From Algirhabdus cladophorae (GTDB lineage: Bacteria; Pseudomonadota; Alphaproteobacteria; Rhodobacterales; Rhodobacteraceae): a stretch of 64,000 nt of DNA. The position numbers and the translations under genes are program-made. How positions within the stretch are numbered: position 1 is the first letter of the stretch; every line of letters begins with the position of its first letter. Positions 8,255 to 16,876 of the stretch are shown here, piece after piece. The DNA lies in NCBI RefSeq assembly GCF_044772865.1, contig NZ_CP173029.1, forward strand, positions 2,914,001-2,978,000, read 5' to 3'. Below the pieces are notes generated by a model that had not been told where the DNA came from, did no database searches, and was given only the letters and a program-made list of their open reading frames with translations.

Positions 8255-9016
8255 ATGGCAATTGTCAAACCAACCAACACATCCGTCGAGAATTTTGAAG
8301 GTCTCCATCTATATCATGGGGCAATTTCAAACTGCTCGATGCGTGTGCGAATGACGTTGATCGAAAAAGGGTTGGATTGGACCAGCCATCATCTGGACCT
8401 CAAGAAAAAAGAGAATATTTCAGACGACTATTTTGGGATCAATCCAAATGGTTTGGTGCCCACCCTTGTTGACAATGGGGTGGTGCATATCGAATCCAAC
8501 GACATCATCAACTACCTTGATGAGACCTATGCGACCCCCTCTCTGCGGGCTGAAAACACCGCGGAGATGATGGAATGGCTACACCTCGCAGCAGCCATCC
8601 ATGTGCCAGCCTGCAAACCCTATGTCTACGCCTATAAAATGGCCCCCAAACTGATCAAAACCAAAGCCGAGCAAGACAAATATGACGCCCTGCAAAAGAA
8701 TGAAGAACTAAAATCGTTCCACGCCAAGCACGCAGGCGGCAAGGATTTTGCGACCAGCGATCTGGATAAAGCCAAAGCCATCCTTGGGGCCTGTTTTTAT
8801 AAGCTCGACAAGACTTTGGAGGGCCGGCCTTGGATCATGGGGGATACGTTCACACTTGCAGATATTTCGTGGATCCCGTTGCATTTCGTTTTGATCGGCT
8901 GTGGATACCCGTTTGAAGCCTATCCGAACATCGTGCGTTGGGCAGCGTCCGTGCGTGAAAAACCCAGCTTTCAAGAAGGGGTTTTGAAATGGTGCCCCGA
9001 CTTTGCCGAGGTCTGA
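8255..9016 (+). CDS. Glutathione S-transferase family protein
   Basis: 253 residues. The N-terminal thioredoxin-like domain starts LHLYHGAISNCSMRVRMTLIEKGLDW and contains the cis-proline region NPNGLVPTLV followed by ESNDIINYLDE for glutathione binding. An all-helical C-terminal domain ends with PWIMGDTFTLADISWIPL, the usual GST C-terminal motif. A serine or cysteine in SNCSMR may be the catalytic residue. It could be a conjugating, dehalogenating or ether-cleaving GST; its neighbourhood with sulfatase-like and aromatic-type genes favours catabolism. AGAGGGTGG precedes the ATG. An EamA transporter follows 45 bases downstream. Confidence 0.85.
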   Translation: MAIVKPTNTSVENFEGLHLYHGAISNCSMRVRMTLIEKGLDWTSHHLDLKKKENISDDYFGINPNGLVPTLVDNGVVHIESNDIINYLDETYATPSLRAENTAEMMEWLHLAAAIHVPACKPYVYAYKMAPKLIKTKAEQDKYDALQKNEELKSFHAKHAGGKDFATSDLDKAKAILGACFYKLDKTLEGRPWIMGDTFTLADISWIPLHFVLIGCGYPFEAYPNIVRWAASVREKPSFQEGVLKWCPDFAEV

Positions 9017-9061
9017 TCGCGGCGCAACCCGCCAAATCGGGCGCAAAAGGTTCTTGCGATC

Positions 9062-9976
9062 ATGAGCAATCCAGCAAACCAAATCGACCAAACACCAGAC
9101 TACCGGGCCCGGGTCGCCTTTGCGGTCATGGCCATTTGCATGAGCCTGTCGTTTGTTTTTGTGAAGATCTCTCTGGAAGGGTTCACTTTGGTCCAAGCCG
9201 CTGGCGGACGACTGGTCCTTGGGGCGATCGTTCTTATTCCCATTGCCTTTTGGTTTGGCGATGGCTTGCCGCGCAAACTGTGGTTTTGGAAATGGGCGGT
9301 GGTCCTTGGCTTGATGAATTTCGCAGTCCCAATATCACTGACGACCTACGGCCTTTTAAGGCTGCCCTCTAACGTCGTAGGCGCATTGTATTCGTTGATC
9401 CCACTGGCCACGATTGCACTGTCGTCAATTTTTCTGGGGGCCAAAATATCGCGGCAAAAATTGCTCGGTTTGGGGATTGGGTTTTTGGGTTTGCTGGTGA
9501 TCACCGAACCTACCAAATGGGTCGAGGCCACGGGACCGGAACATGCACTTCCGATGCTGGCCACATTAGGGGCAGTCGCGTGTTTTGCCTCTGCAGCTAT
9601 TGCGATGCGGCTGATGCCCAAGGTGCATCCGGTGTCGATGGTTGGCGCCAGCGCCTTGGTCGCATCAGTCTTTGGGATGATACCGTTTTTGTCAGTCTTT
9701 GAAGGCGATCCACCTTCGGTGCGTGCTTGGATCGGATTGCTCGGCGTATCGATCCTATCGACCGCCATCGCCTATTCCATCCGCTTCTATCTGATCCGTA
9801 GAAAGGGGCCGGTTTTTCTGGCTCCAAATGCCTATGTGGGCATCATTTTGGTCAATGTCTTTGGTGTCACGCTATTGGGGGATCGGATCACCCCCGCCAT
9901 GATGATCGCCTTTCCGTTGATCTTGGTCGGGCTTTACATCGCCCGAGACAGTTCTGGCCACATGAAGCAGGTCTAG
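9062..9976 (+). CDS. EamA/DMT family transporter
   Basis: 304 residues with about ten hydrophobic helices arranged as two EamA repeats (for example LSFVFVKISLEGFTLVQAAGGRLVLGA in the first and the LGVSILSTAIAYSIRFYLI stretch in the second). Such drug/metabolite transporters export or exchange small metabolites across the inner membrane. It lies directly downstream of the GST in the same direction and ends one base from the convergent TAXI permease. The substrate is not predictable. Confidence 0.85.
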   Translation: MSNPANQIDQTPDYRARVAFAVMAICMSLSFVFVKISLEGFTLVQAAGGRLVLGAIVLIPIAFWFGDGLPRKLWFWKWAVVLGLMNFAVPISLTTYGLLRLPSNVVGALYSLIPLATIALSSIFLGAKISRQKLLGLGIGFLGLLVITEPTKWVEATGPEHALPMLATLGAVACFASAAIAMRLMPKVHPVSMVGASALVASVFGMIPFLSVFEGDPPSVRAWIGLLGVSILSTAIAYSIRFYLIRRKGPVFLAPNAYVGIILVNVFGVTLLGDRITPAMMIAFPLILVGLYIARDSSGHMKQV

Positions 9977-9977
9977 C

Positions 9978-12341
9978 CTAGGCTGTTCCGGCCACTGGCG
10001 TGGATTTGCTTTTGACAAAGTGCAGCACCAACCAGATCAGTGCTACGACCAACGCTACGGCCCAGATTGTCGGGGCTTTTAGCATGATCAAAACCGCCAG
10101 CCCGAGGCGCAGCCCCACATCCCACATAGGCAAAGCCGTGCGATCAAAGCGCGACAGCGCACTGGCCAGCAGGTAGAGCGCCAGCAAAAGTCGCAAAAGC
10201 AACACGCCAAGAGCCCCCCAATCGACCTGACCATCATAGCCGGGAATATACTTGATCGCAGCCCCTTCACTGGTGGTCGGATCGATTACAGCAGCCTCAA
10301 TCAACAATACTTCAGGATACAGCGCAAAGACGAAGGGGATCACAAACATCACGATCCCAACCCGCACAGCGGCAAACCCTGTGGCCATCGGTTCGGCCTT
10401 GGTGATGGTCGCCGCTGCGAATGCCGCCAGCGCCACAGGTGGCGTGATGGCAGATGCCACGGCGAAATAGAAGATGAACATATGAGCCGAAAACATGGAA
10501 ATCCCGAGCCCCGCCAGCATTGGTCCCATCAACAGCGCCACATTGATATAGGCGGGCACCGCAGGCATTCCCATGCCCAGCAAAACCGCCAAGAGCATGG
10601 TCACGAACAGAGCAAGAAACTGGAACAGGGTCGAGCCTTCAGCGCCCAAATCGAGGCTCTGCAACCATTGCAGAACATCCAGCGAGATAAAGAATGGCAT
10701 GCCTGTGAACTTCAGACAGAAGTCGATGATCGAAACGGCCAAGAACATCAGGTAAAGCGTGGCAATCAATATGCCTGCTTCGGAAAAGGATTTGAACAGT
10801 TTGCTCGGTTTTGCCCGCATATCTGGGTCCAAAAACAGGACAAAGCACAAGACGATCACGGCCCACCAGCCCGCACTGCCCGCATCGCCCGCAGCATTCT
10901 GGATCAGTTGTAAAGTCCACGACAGGCTTTGTACCCGACACGTGCCGTCGTCCAAGAACAGACGTTCGGCACCCATAAGGCCGCCAAAGATGCCGCAGCC
11001 AATGTTTTCTTTGCTGGTCAAAAGCAAAAAGAGGATGATCAGGATCGGCAAGAAGATCATCACAAGGTTCAAAACATCCTGACGATCTATGGTCATGTCT
11101 TCGGTCAGCTCGCCAATCGGCGTGATCTTTTGACGGCGCGCCTGAAACATTACGGCCAGAAACAGACATAGAAAATAGGCAACGGCGGGAATGATCGCCG
11201 CAATGATCACTTCGCTGTAGGGCACACCTGTTAAGGCCGCCAAGATAAACGCAGCCACCCCCATCACAGGCGGCATGATCGATCCACCGGAGGAGGCCGC
11301 AGCCTCCATCCCGCCAGCAAAGACTTTGGAAAACCCGCGTTTGATCATCATCGGGATTGTCAGCACCCCAGTCGACAAGACATTGACGATGGGCCCACCA
11401 GAAATGGTGCCAAACATCGCCGAGGATACAATCGCCGCATGCGCCGGGCCGCCAGCCAGTTTTCGGGTCCAACGGAACGCGACCTTGATCAGGGATTTGC
11501 CCCCTGCAGAGGCCCCAAAGAGCGCGCCCAATATCAAGTAGGGAAAGATCTCATTGAGGATGATATCCATAAAGCGGCCCAAAAGCCCGGACGCGTTATT
11601 GACCAAAATATCGTGCATGCGCGGCCTGCCGTCAGACAGCATGCGCGGCTCACCACCGATTTTGGTCACAAGGTATTTGTTGATGTCTTCGGCGCCATAA
11701 AAGTACCAAATAAGGACCGTACCAATGGTGTAGGCCGCCACTAAAATCGCGACCAAAACCAGCGGCAAACCCCAGACTTTAATGTTGTAGGCGAGGAAGG
11801 TGACGATGGCCAAACCGATGATTAACACCAACCAAGGCCCGGTTGTGTTCAGGCATTTGGGATCGTCCACTGTGGTGGGTTCTGGCAGGCCGAAAAGGGC
11901 CGCGTTCTCGATCTCAATCTTGAGACTGTCGGAAATCATCCGGGCCCGATCCCCAGTGAACTGGTCAATCAAGCACACGCTATCGATCTCGATCAGGTAA
12001 GTGATCGAAATGGTGAAAGCCATGAGCAACAAGGCCACATCCATAAACAGCCCAAAACCGCGCCTCAGCGGGGCCTTGTCTTTCCAAGCGTTCCACATGG
12101 AATGATGCAAAACAACGATCAGCATCATCAGCGAAAAGGCAAAGGGGTAATAGTACTCAAACGGATATTTGCGGATCACAAAATGCGGGTTGCCGGTGAT
12201 GTCTTTGAACCACTGATCGACACCAGGAATACCCGGCATCGCATTTACCATTCCAAGAATGACAAAGAATACAGACAGCCCATAGACCAGCCGTCGCGCC
12301 AGACTTATCGAGGCCTGCGGGGCGTCATTCGTGTGTGCCAT
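9978..12341 (-). CDS. TRAP transporter fused permease (TAXI-type, 4TM/12TM)
   Basis: 787 residues from ATG at 12341, which follows GAGGGAACCACA; an in-frame extension to 12395 would cover the intercistronic hairpin and is rejected. Hydrophobic throughout, with the DctM-like core visible as MFGTISGGPIVNVLSTGVLTIPMM, GGMEAAASSGGSIMPPVMGVAAFI and MGMPAVPAYINVALL. It combines the small and large TRAP permeases in one chain and works with the TAXI binding protein encoded just upstream. It is the last gene of an operon starting with aldehyde dehydrogenase at 18312, which suggests import of a substrate used by those enzymes. Confidence 0.92.
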   Translation of the reverse strand: MAHTNDAPQASISLARRLVYGLSVFFVILGMVNAMPGIPGVDQWFKDITGNPHFVIRKYPFEYYYPFAFSLMMLIVVLHHSMWNAWKDKAPLRRGFGLFMDVALLLMAFTISITYLIEIDSVCLIDQFTGDRARMISDSLKIEIENAALFGLPEPTTVDDPKCLNTTGPWLVLIIGLAIVTFLAYNIKVWGLPLVLVAILVAAYTIGTVLIWYFYGAEDINKYLVTKIGGEPRMLSDGRPRMHDILVNNASGLLGRFMDIILNEIFPYLILGALFGASAGGKSLIKVAFRWTRKLAGGPAHAAIVSSAMFGTISGGPIVNVLSTGVLTIPMMIKRGFSKVFAGGMEAAASSGGSIMPPVMGVAAFILAALTGVPYSEVIIAAIIPAVAYFLCLFLAVMFQARRQKITPIGELTEDMTIDRQDVLNLVMIFLPILIILFLLLTSKENIGCGIFGGLMGAERLFLDDGTCRVQSLSWTLQLIQNAAGDAGSAGWWAVIVLCFVLFLDPDMRAKPSKLFKSFSEAGILIATLYLMFLAVSIIDFCLKFTGMPFFISLDVLQWLQSLDLGAEGSTLFQFLALFVTMLLAVLLGMGMPAVPAYINVALLMGPMLAGLGISMFSAHMFIFYFAVASAITPPVALAAFAAATITKAEPMATGFAAVRVGIVMFVIPFVFALYPEVLLIEAAVIDPTTSEGAAIKYIPGYDGQVDWGALGVLLLRLLLALYLLASALSRFDRTALPMWDVGLRLGLAVLIMLKAPTIWAVALVVALIWLVLHFVKSKSTPVAGTA

Positions 12342-12371
12342 TGTGGTTCCCTCACCCGTCAAGTGTAAGAC

Positions 12372-12393
12372 GGGCCGCATCACCGTGCGGCCC
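12372..12393 (-). terminator. Intercistronic hairpin between TAXI binding protein and permease
   Basis: Perfect 8-base inverted repeat GGGCCGCA (12372-12379) / TGCGGCCC (12386-12393) with a 6-base loop and no U-run. It probably stabilises the upstream mRNA or lowers permease expression relative to the binding protein. Confidence 0.55.
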
Positions 12394-12424
12394 AATCAAA
12401 GCATTTAGTCGCGCAGTGTCAGGC

Positions 12425-13459
12425 CTAAGGTTTGGCGCAGTCGGGCACAGGAGTGCCTGCTTCTTCATAGGCCGCAACGGCACCGGGATGGTATTTGACC
12501 GGAACCGCACCACACATACCAAAGCCAACGACGCCTATATTTGTAGTCGCCATAAATGGCGTTTTGTTGAGGAAAGTGTCGGTGTTGGCGATAATGGCTG
12601 CTGTCAGAGCTTTAGCAGTGTCAAAGTCCATGCTTTTGTTCACGACTTCTGCGCCAACTGTTGTCGGGCTGCGCCAAATTCCATCTTCGCTAACGATGGT
12701 CAAACCTTCTTGAGGGGCCACATCAGCAAGATCAAAGACGACACCAGCAGTGCCAGGGCTTTTGATGTATTTCTGCATGCCTTCACTTTCCCAGATATCC
12801 TTTGGGACCGACCACAGGGTCATGTTACCCGCAGCCAAGGATCGCGTGATACGCGCGTCTGGGAATGTGATCGGCAGCATCATAGCGTCAGCGGAGCCGT
12901 CTGAGATTGTTTTGGGCATTTGGCCCCAATTGACCTGAAGGCCGGTGTAGTCTTTGCCGTCCTCAAACCCTGTTACGAACTGAAGGATTTGACGGTCATT
13001 CGTCAAAGCGGCGCCACGTGGTGGACCGTTCAGAATTGTTTTTCCAGCAACGTCGTCCCAGCCGGACAAGCCAGTGCTGTCATAGGCATAAAGGCCAAAG
13101 CCGCCATAGTTGAAGGTATGCAGTACTTGAACGTTGCTGATCAGGTCAGCACCGGCTTCTGCGCCAAGGTTCGCGTAAGGGCCTGCACCACGAGACATCA
13201 AGAACGTCAGGATCAATGGCGCGCTAGAGACGTCAGTTTTGCCCTCGGCCACGTTTTGCAGCGAGTTTGTCAGGGTCTGACCATCGGCCACCTGAAAATT
13301 CGCAATACCCTCGGCTGATGCGATTTCAGCAAGCGTGGTCAAGGCCGTAAAGGGCACTGTGCCCGCCGGACCTGTTTCGGCTGTCAGAACAGATTGCGCG
13401 GTAGCTGTGCTGGCCATAAGGCCCAGCGCGATGCCGGCTCCCAAAAGTTTTTTGATCAT
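12425..13459 (-). CDS. TAXI family TRAP transporter solute-binding protein
   Basis: 344 residues from ATG at 13459, chosen because GGAGGAAACT lies just before it. A signal peptide (MIKKLLGAGIALGLMASTATAQ) predicts a periplasmic protein. The TAXI (NMT1-like) fold is seen in LTAETGPAGTVPFTALTTLAEIAS near the N-terminus and WDDVAGKTILNGPPRGAA in the middle. It partners the fused permease downstream. Unlike many TAXI proteins it is encoded with catabolic enzymes (sulfatase, SDR, GST, ALDH), hinting at an aromatic or sulfated organic anion as substrate (inference). Confidence 0.88.
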   Translation of the reverse strand: MIKKLLGAGIALGLMASTATAQSVLTAETGPAGTVPFTALTTLAEIASAEGIANFQVADGQTLTNSLQNVAEGKTDVSSAPLILTFLMSRGAGPYANLGAEAGADLISNVQVLHTFNYGGFGLYAYDSTGLSGWDDVAGKTILNGPPRGAALTNDRQILQFVTGFEDGKDYTGLQVNWGQMPKTISDGSADAMMLPITFPDARITRSLAAGNMTLWSVPKDIWESEGMQKYIKSPGTAGVVFDLADVAPQEGLTIVSEDGIWRSPTTVGAEVVNKSMDFDTAKALTAAIIANTDTFLNKTPFMATTNIGVVGFGMCGAVPVKYHPGAVAAYEEAGTPVPDCAKP

Positions 13460-13516
13460 AGTTTCCTCCCATTTGATCAATTTCGTGATGTTTGGCTGTC
13501 CTTTTCTTCCGAAAGG

Positions 13517-15154
13517 TTAGCCGTTCTCCAATCCAGATGCGTAGTCCGGCATCTGGGCCGGTGGTTCGATGTCGTTTTCGTCCCAATACCCTATCAAAAC
13601 GCCAAATTTGTCCTCAAGACCCACCATTTGGCCTGCCCGTTCTTCCGAGACTGTTTCCCGTTGCCGGTATTGAAGCGACCAGTCGGCCAGCGCGTAGTGC
13701 ATCGTCTTGCGCGCATCCTCAAACTTTGGATCCCGGCCCAGATCGACAAACTCGTCCGGGTCATTCGTCAGATCAAACAGCATTGGCGAATACCCCGGCG
13801 CGTGAATGTATTTCCATTCGGAATTTGCGATCATGTACGTCCGGCACTCCAGCGGCACGCGCCCGGTTTTGGGGCTGAAAGGTTGCATGAAATAGTCGTA
13901 TTCGCTGATCACATAGTCACGCCACGCCACATCTTCGCCGCGCAATAGCGGCATCAAAGACCGGCCATCGATAATATGTTCAGGCACCGTGCCGCCCGCG
14001 CGTTCGATAAAGGTTGGGACGATATCAATCGCCTCAACAAACCTATCGTTCACGGTGCCACGTGTTGCATCAAAGGCGGGATCGGGATCGGCGATGATCA
14101 AAGGCACTTTGACCGCTGGATTGTGGAAGAAATCCTTGTCGCCCATCCAGTGGTCGCCAAAGTAATCCCCATGATCCGAGGTGAACACGATCATCGTATT
14201 GTCCAACTGCCCACGCTCTTCCATGAACTTGAACAGAATACCAAGTTGATCATCGATTTGTTTGATCAACCCCATGTAGGCCGGAATGGTCGCCTCGCGG
14301 CGTTCGTCATTCGAAAAAGTACGCGCGCTAATGCGTTCCTGATAGAGCTTGGCCAGCGGGTTTGGATCCTCGCACTCGACCTCGGATCGGTGTACCGGTT
14401 GGACGTCTGACGGGCCATACATGTCATGATATGGCGCTGGTGCGATGTAGGGCCAATGCGGTTTGATATAGCTCAGATGCAACAGCCAGGGTGTTTCCCC
14501 GTCGTCCTCTGCCAAGAACTGCATTGCGCGCCTCGTCATATAGGGTGTCTCGGATTCTTCGTCCGTCACCCGCGCGGGCTGGTTTGCCACATCATTAAAA
14601 AAGCCAGATCGCGGGGCCTCAGCCCCCTCTGTAGCGTTTGCCGCCCAATGCCACGGGTTTTTGTGCCCGTCATAGCCGCGTTCTTTGAGGTATTCGTTAT
14701 ACTTTACCCCGGGCTTTAGGACCAAATCCGGGTGGATCCCGTCATCGCGTTCATAAGGTTCAAACCCTGCTTGAGCATGATGCACCCCTATTTCGCTGGT
14801 GGGATCGATCCCAAGCCGTTTCATGCCCTCTTGATCCGCGATCATATGGGTTTTGCCGACCAGCACCGGGCGCATGCCCAAAGGTTTCAAATGATCGCCG
14901 ATGTTGTGTTCGCCCACACGCAGTGGGACAAAATTGCCCGTCGCACCGTGGGAGGACACATAACGGCCAGTGTAAAAGCTCATCCGGCTGGGGCCACAGA
15001 TCGGGGACTGTACATAGGTGTTAGAAAATCGCACGCCGCGCGCCGCCAAGGCATCTATGTTTGGCGTTTGCAACGTCTTGTGACCGGCACACGACAAATA
15101 GTCATATCGCAGCTGGTCACACATGATGAAGAGGATATTTTTACGATCTGACAT
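13517..15154 (-). CDS. Type I (Cys-type) sulfatase
   Basis: 545 residues. The signature C53-G-P-S-R57 is the CxPSR site whose cysteine becomes formylglycine; other metal-site pieces are NILFIMCDQLR at the N-terminus and FTSDHGDYFGDHWMGDKDFFHNP in the middle. HPDLVLKPGVKYNEYLKERG and IKPHWPYIAPAPYHDMY resemble choline-sulfatase and phosphonate-monoester hydrolase relatives, so a phospho-ester substrate cannot be excluded. No signal peptide is present, so it probably acts in the cytoplasm after uptake. It lies between an SDR and the TAXI transporter genes in one operon. A formylglycine-generating enzyme that could mature it is encoded at about 40.1 kb. Confidence 0.9.
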   Translation of the reverse strand: MSDRKNILFIMCDQLRYDYLSCAGHKTLQTPNIDALAARGVRFSNTYVQSPICGPSRMSFYTGRYVSSHGATGNFVPLRVGEHNIGDHLKPLGMRPVLVGKTHMIADQEGMKRLGIDPTSEIGVHHAQAGFEPYERDDGIHPDLVLKPGVKYNEYLKERGYDGHKNPWHWAANATEGAEAPRSGFFNDVANQPARVTDEESETPYMTRRAMQFLAEDDGETPWLLHLSYIKPHWPYIAPAPYHDMYGPSDVQPVHRSEVECEDPNPLAKLYQERISARTFSNDERREATIPAYMGLIKQIDDQLGILFKFMEERGQLDNTMIVFTSDHGDYFGDHWMGDKDFFHNPAVKVPLIIADPDPAFDATRGTVNDRFVEAIDIVPTFIERAGGTVPEHIIDGRSLMPLLRGEDVAWRDYVISEYDYFMQPFSPKTGRVPLECRTYMIANSEWKYIHAPGYSPMLFDLTNDPDEFVDLGRDPKFEDARKTMHYALADWSLQYRQRETVSEERAGQMVGLEDKFGVLIGYWDENDIEPPAQMPDYASGLENG

Positions 15155-15250
15155 CTGATTGCATTCTAGGCCTTAATAGCCATGACGCCTGATCCAGAGG
15201 GGATCGCGCGGCGCCACAGTGAGTCATTTGAAGTGTCTCTGGTCACAAGA

Positions 15251-16006
15251 TTAAAGGTTCACTTTCCCGCCATCTACATTCAAGGTCTGGCCCGTTACGA
15301 AATCACTGTCAGGCGTGATCAGATATAGCAGCGACCCCATAAGATCCTCTGGAACCATTTCGCGTTTGATCGAACGGCTGGCCACAGTTGGACCGCGCGC
15401 GGGATCAAAGCCTGCGTGACCTTGCAACGCTTCGCTTTCAGTCAGGCCTGGCGCAATCGCATTGATTTGGATGTTTTTGTCGCCCAGCTCACGGCCAAAA
15501 CCACGGGTCAAGGCAATCACAGCGCCTTTAGACGCCGTGTAATGCGACAGACCGGGAGGGCCATAATAGAAGGTCCCCGATGCGATGTTGACGATCTTGC
15601 CGCCACCCGCGCGCAGCATCGCTGGCACCACCGCTTTGCAGGCCTGATGCACGCCGCGGGCGTTTACAGTCATTACCTTGTCAAATTCGTCGTTGTCGAT
15701 TTGCATAAACGGCTTTGGCTGAAGCGCCGCAAAGATCGAGGCATTGTTGACGAGAATATCCAATGAGCCGAACTCTTTTTCGGTGGCCTCGACCATCGCC
15801 GCCAGGCTTTCGTCCGAAGTCACATCGACAGTCATGCCCATGGACGTGCCGCCTGCATCCGTAATGCTGGCAACTGTGCCTGCGGTGTCCAACACGTCGG
15901 TGACCACAACTTTGGCCCCTTCTTGCGCCATACGCAGGGCCATTGCCGCCCCAATACCACGTCCAGAACCTGTAATTACGGCTGTTTTCCCATCCAATCT
16001 TCCCAT
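15251..16006 (-). CDS. Short-chain dehydrogenase/reductase
   Basis: 251 residues, classical SDR. NAD(P)-binding TGSGRGIGAAMA at residues 13-24, NNAS in the middle, a serine in IVNIASGTF and the catalytic YTASKGA. An aspartate after the second strand (VVVTDVLD) suggests NAD preference. GGGAGGC precedes the ATG. It follows the LigF-like GST by about 50 bases and precedes the sulfatase gene. In an ether- or sulfate-ester degrading operon it could oxidise a secondary alcohol; the exact substrate is unknown. Confidence 0.88.
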   Translation of the reverse strand: MGRLDGKTAVITGSGRGIGAAMALRMAQEGAKVVVTDVLDTAGTVASITDAGGTSMGMTVDVTSDESLAAMVEATEKEFGSLDILVNNASIFAALQPKPFMQIDNDEFDKVMTVNARGVHQACKAVVPAMLRAGGGKIVNIASGTFYYGPPGLSHYTASKGAVIALTRGFGRELGDKNIQINAIAPGLTESEALQGHAGFDPARGPTVASRSIKREMVPEDLMGSLLYLITPDSDFVTGQTLNVDGGKVNL

Positions 16007-16057
16007 GGAAGCCTCCCTTTTTGTTTGCCTGCGAACCCCGTCGTCCGCGGGGCTGTC

Positions 16058-16876
16058 TTAGATTTCAATTTTCAGAATTTTTGCAACTTCGGGCCAGCTC
16101 ATGGCGCCGTTGTCGCGCAGATCGTTTGTCAGATCTTCGGGCACCCAGTCGATGAAACTGGTTTTAAAGTGCGGATGCCTCTCGACAGCCTTGAACCAGC
16201 GATCCACATTAGGAAGACGCCCGCCTTCCCACATGCCCCGCATCGACATCATCGCCAAGCGGTTCACATAGGGCGTCAAAGCGATATCAGCGATCGAGAA
16301 TTTGTTGCCGACCAGCCAGTCATTGCCGTCCAGCGCCGTATCCATTTTGGCCAGATAATTGTCATAGAGCCTGACCTTCTCAACGGCACCAGGGGCTTCG
16401 AAGCCGTAGCGCACAATGGAATCCTTGAAGCTTTTCCAATCAGACGTGACCGAGAATTCCGGGGTTGAGGCCAGGAACTTTTCCGCGCCCTCCTTACCCA
16501 GCTTGCGCAAAACCGTATGGCGATGCGAACACAGAAAGGTCATGGCCCCGCAGGCAGGATGCAGATCCTCGTCCACTGCTTTGGTCCAGTAACGCACCTG
16601 CGCGCGTTCCCATGGATCAGCGGGATGCACAGAATTTTCTGGCATAATATGATCAAGGTATTCAACAATAACCGTGCTGTCGGTGATGATCAGATCATCG
16701 TGCACCAAGGTTGGCACAACAGCCTTGGGATTGATCTTGAGATACTCCGGCTCAAATTGTTCGCCTGCCAAGATATCAATGTATTCGCCGTTCCAGTCGA
16801 TGCCTTTTTCGGCCATTGCAAAGCGTACTTTGGCTGCACAAACAGACGATCCATGATGGTAAAGCGTAAAGGTCAT
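16058..16876 (-). CDS. Glutathione S-transferase, LigF-like (possible beta-etherase)
   Basis: 272 residues from ATG at 16876, which overlaps the stop of the aldehyde dehydrogenase by ATGA; a longer frame to 17014 would lie inside that gene and is rejected. The N-domain MTFTLYHHGSSVCAAKVRFAMAEKG and the stretch NPKAVVPTLV...TDSTVIVEYLD resemble LigF-type beta-etherases and related GSTs. The C-domain carries WLVGNKFSIADIALTPYVNRL. Translational coupling with the aldehyde dehydrogenase, and an SDR next to it, recalls lignin-ether pathways (Calpha oxidation, ether cleavage by GST, aldehyde oxidation), but substrate assignment is inference; it may only be a generic GST. Confidence 0.8.
   Translation of the reverse strand: MTFTLYHHGSSVCAAKVRFAMAEKGIDWNGEYIDILAGEQFEPEYLKINPKAVVPTLVHDDLIITDSTVIVEYLDHIMPENSVHPADPWERAQVRYWTKAVDEDLHPACGAMTFLCSHRHTVLRKLGKEGAEKFLASTPEFSVTSDWKSFKDSIVRYGFEAPGAVEKVRLYDNYLAKMDTALDGNDWLVGNKFSIADIALTPYVNRLAMMSMRGMWEGGRLPNVDRWFKAVERHPHFKTSFIDWVPEDLTNDLRDNGAMSWPEVAKILKIEI

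Noticed and set aside
12342..12395. Longer start of the TAXI-1 fused permease
   Set aside because: It would include the intercistronic hairpin, and GAGGGAACCACA precedes the ATG at 12341.
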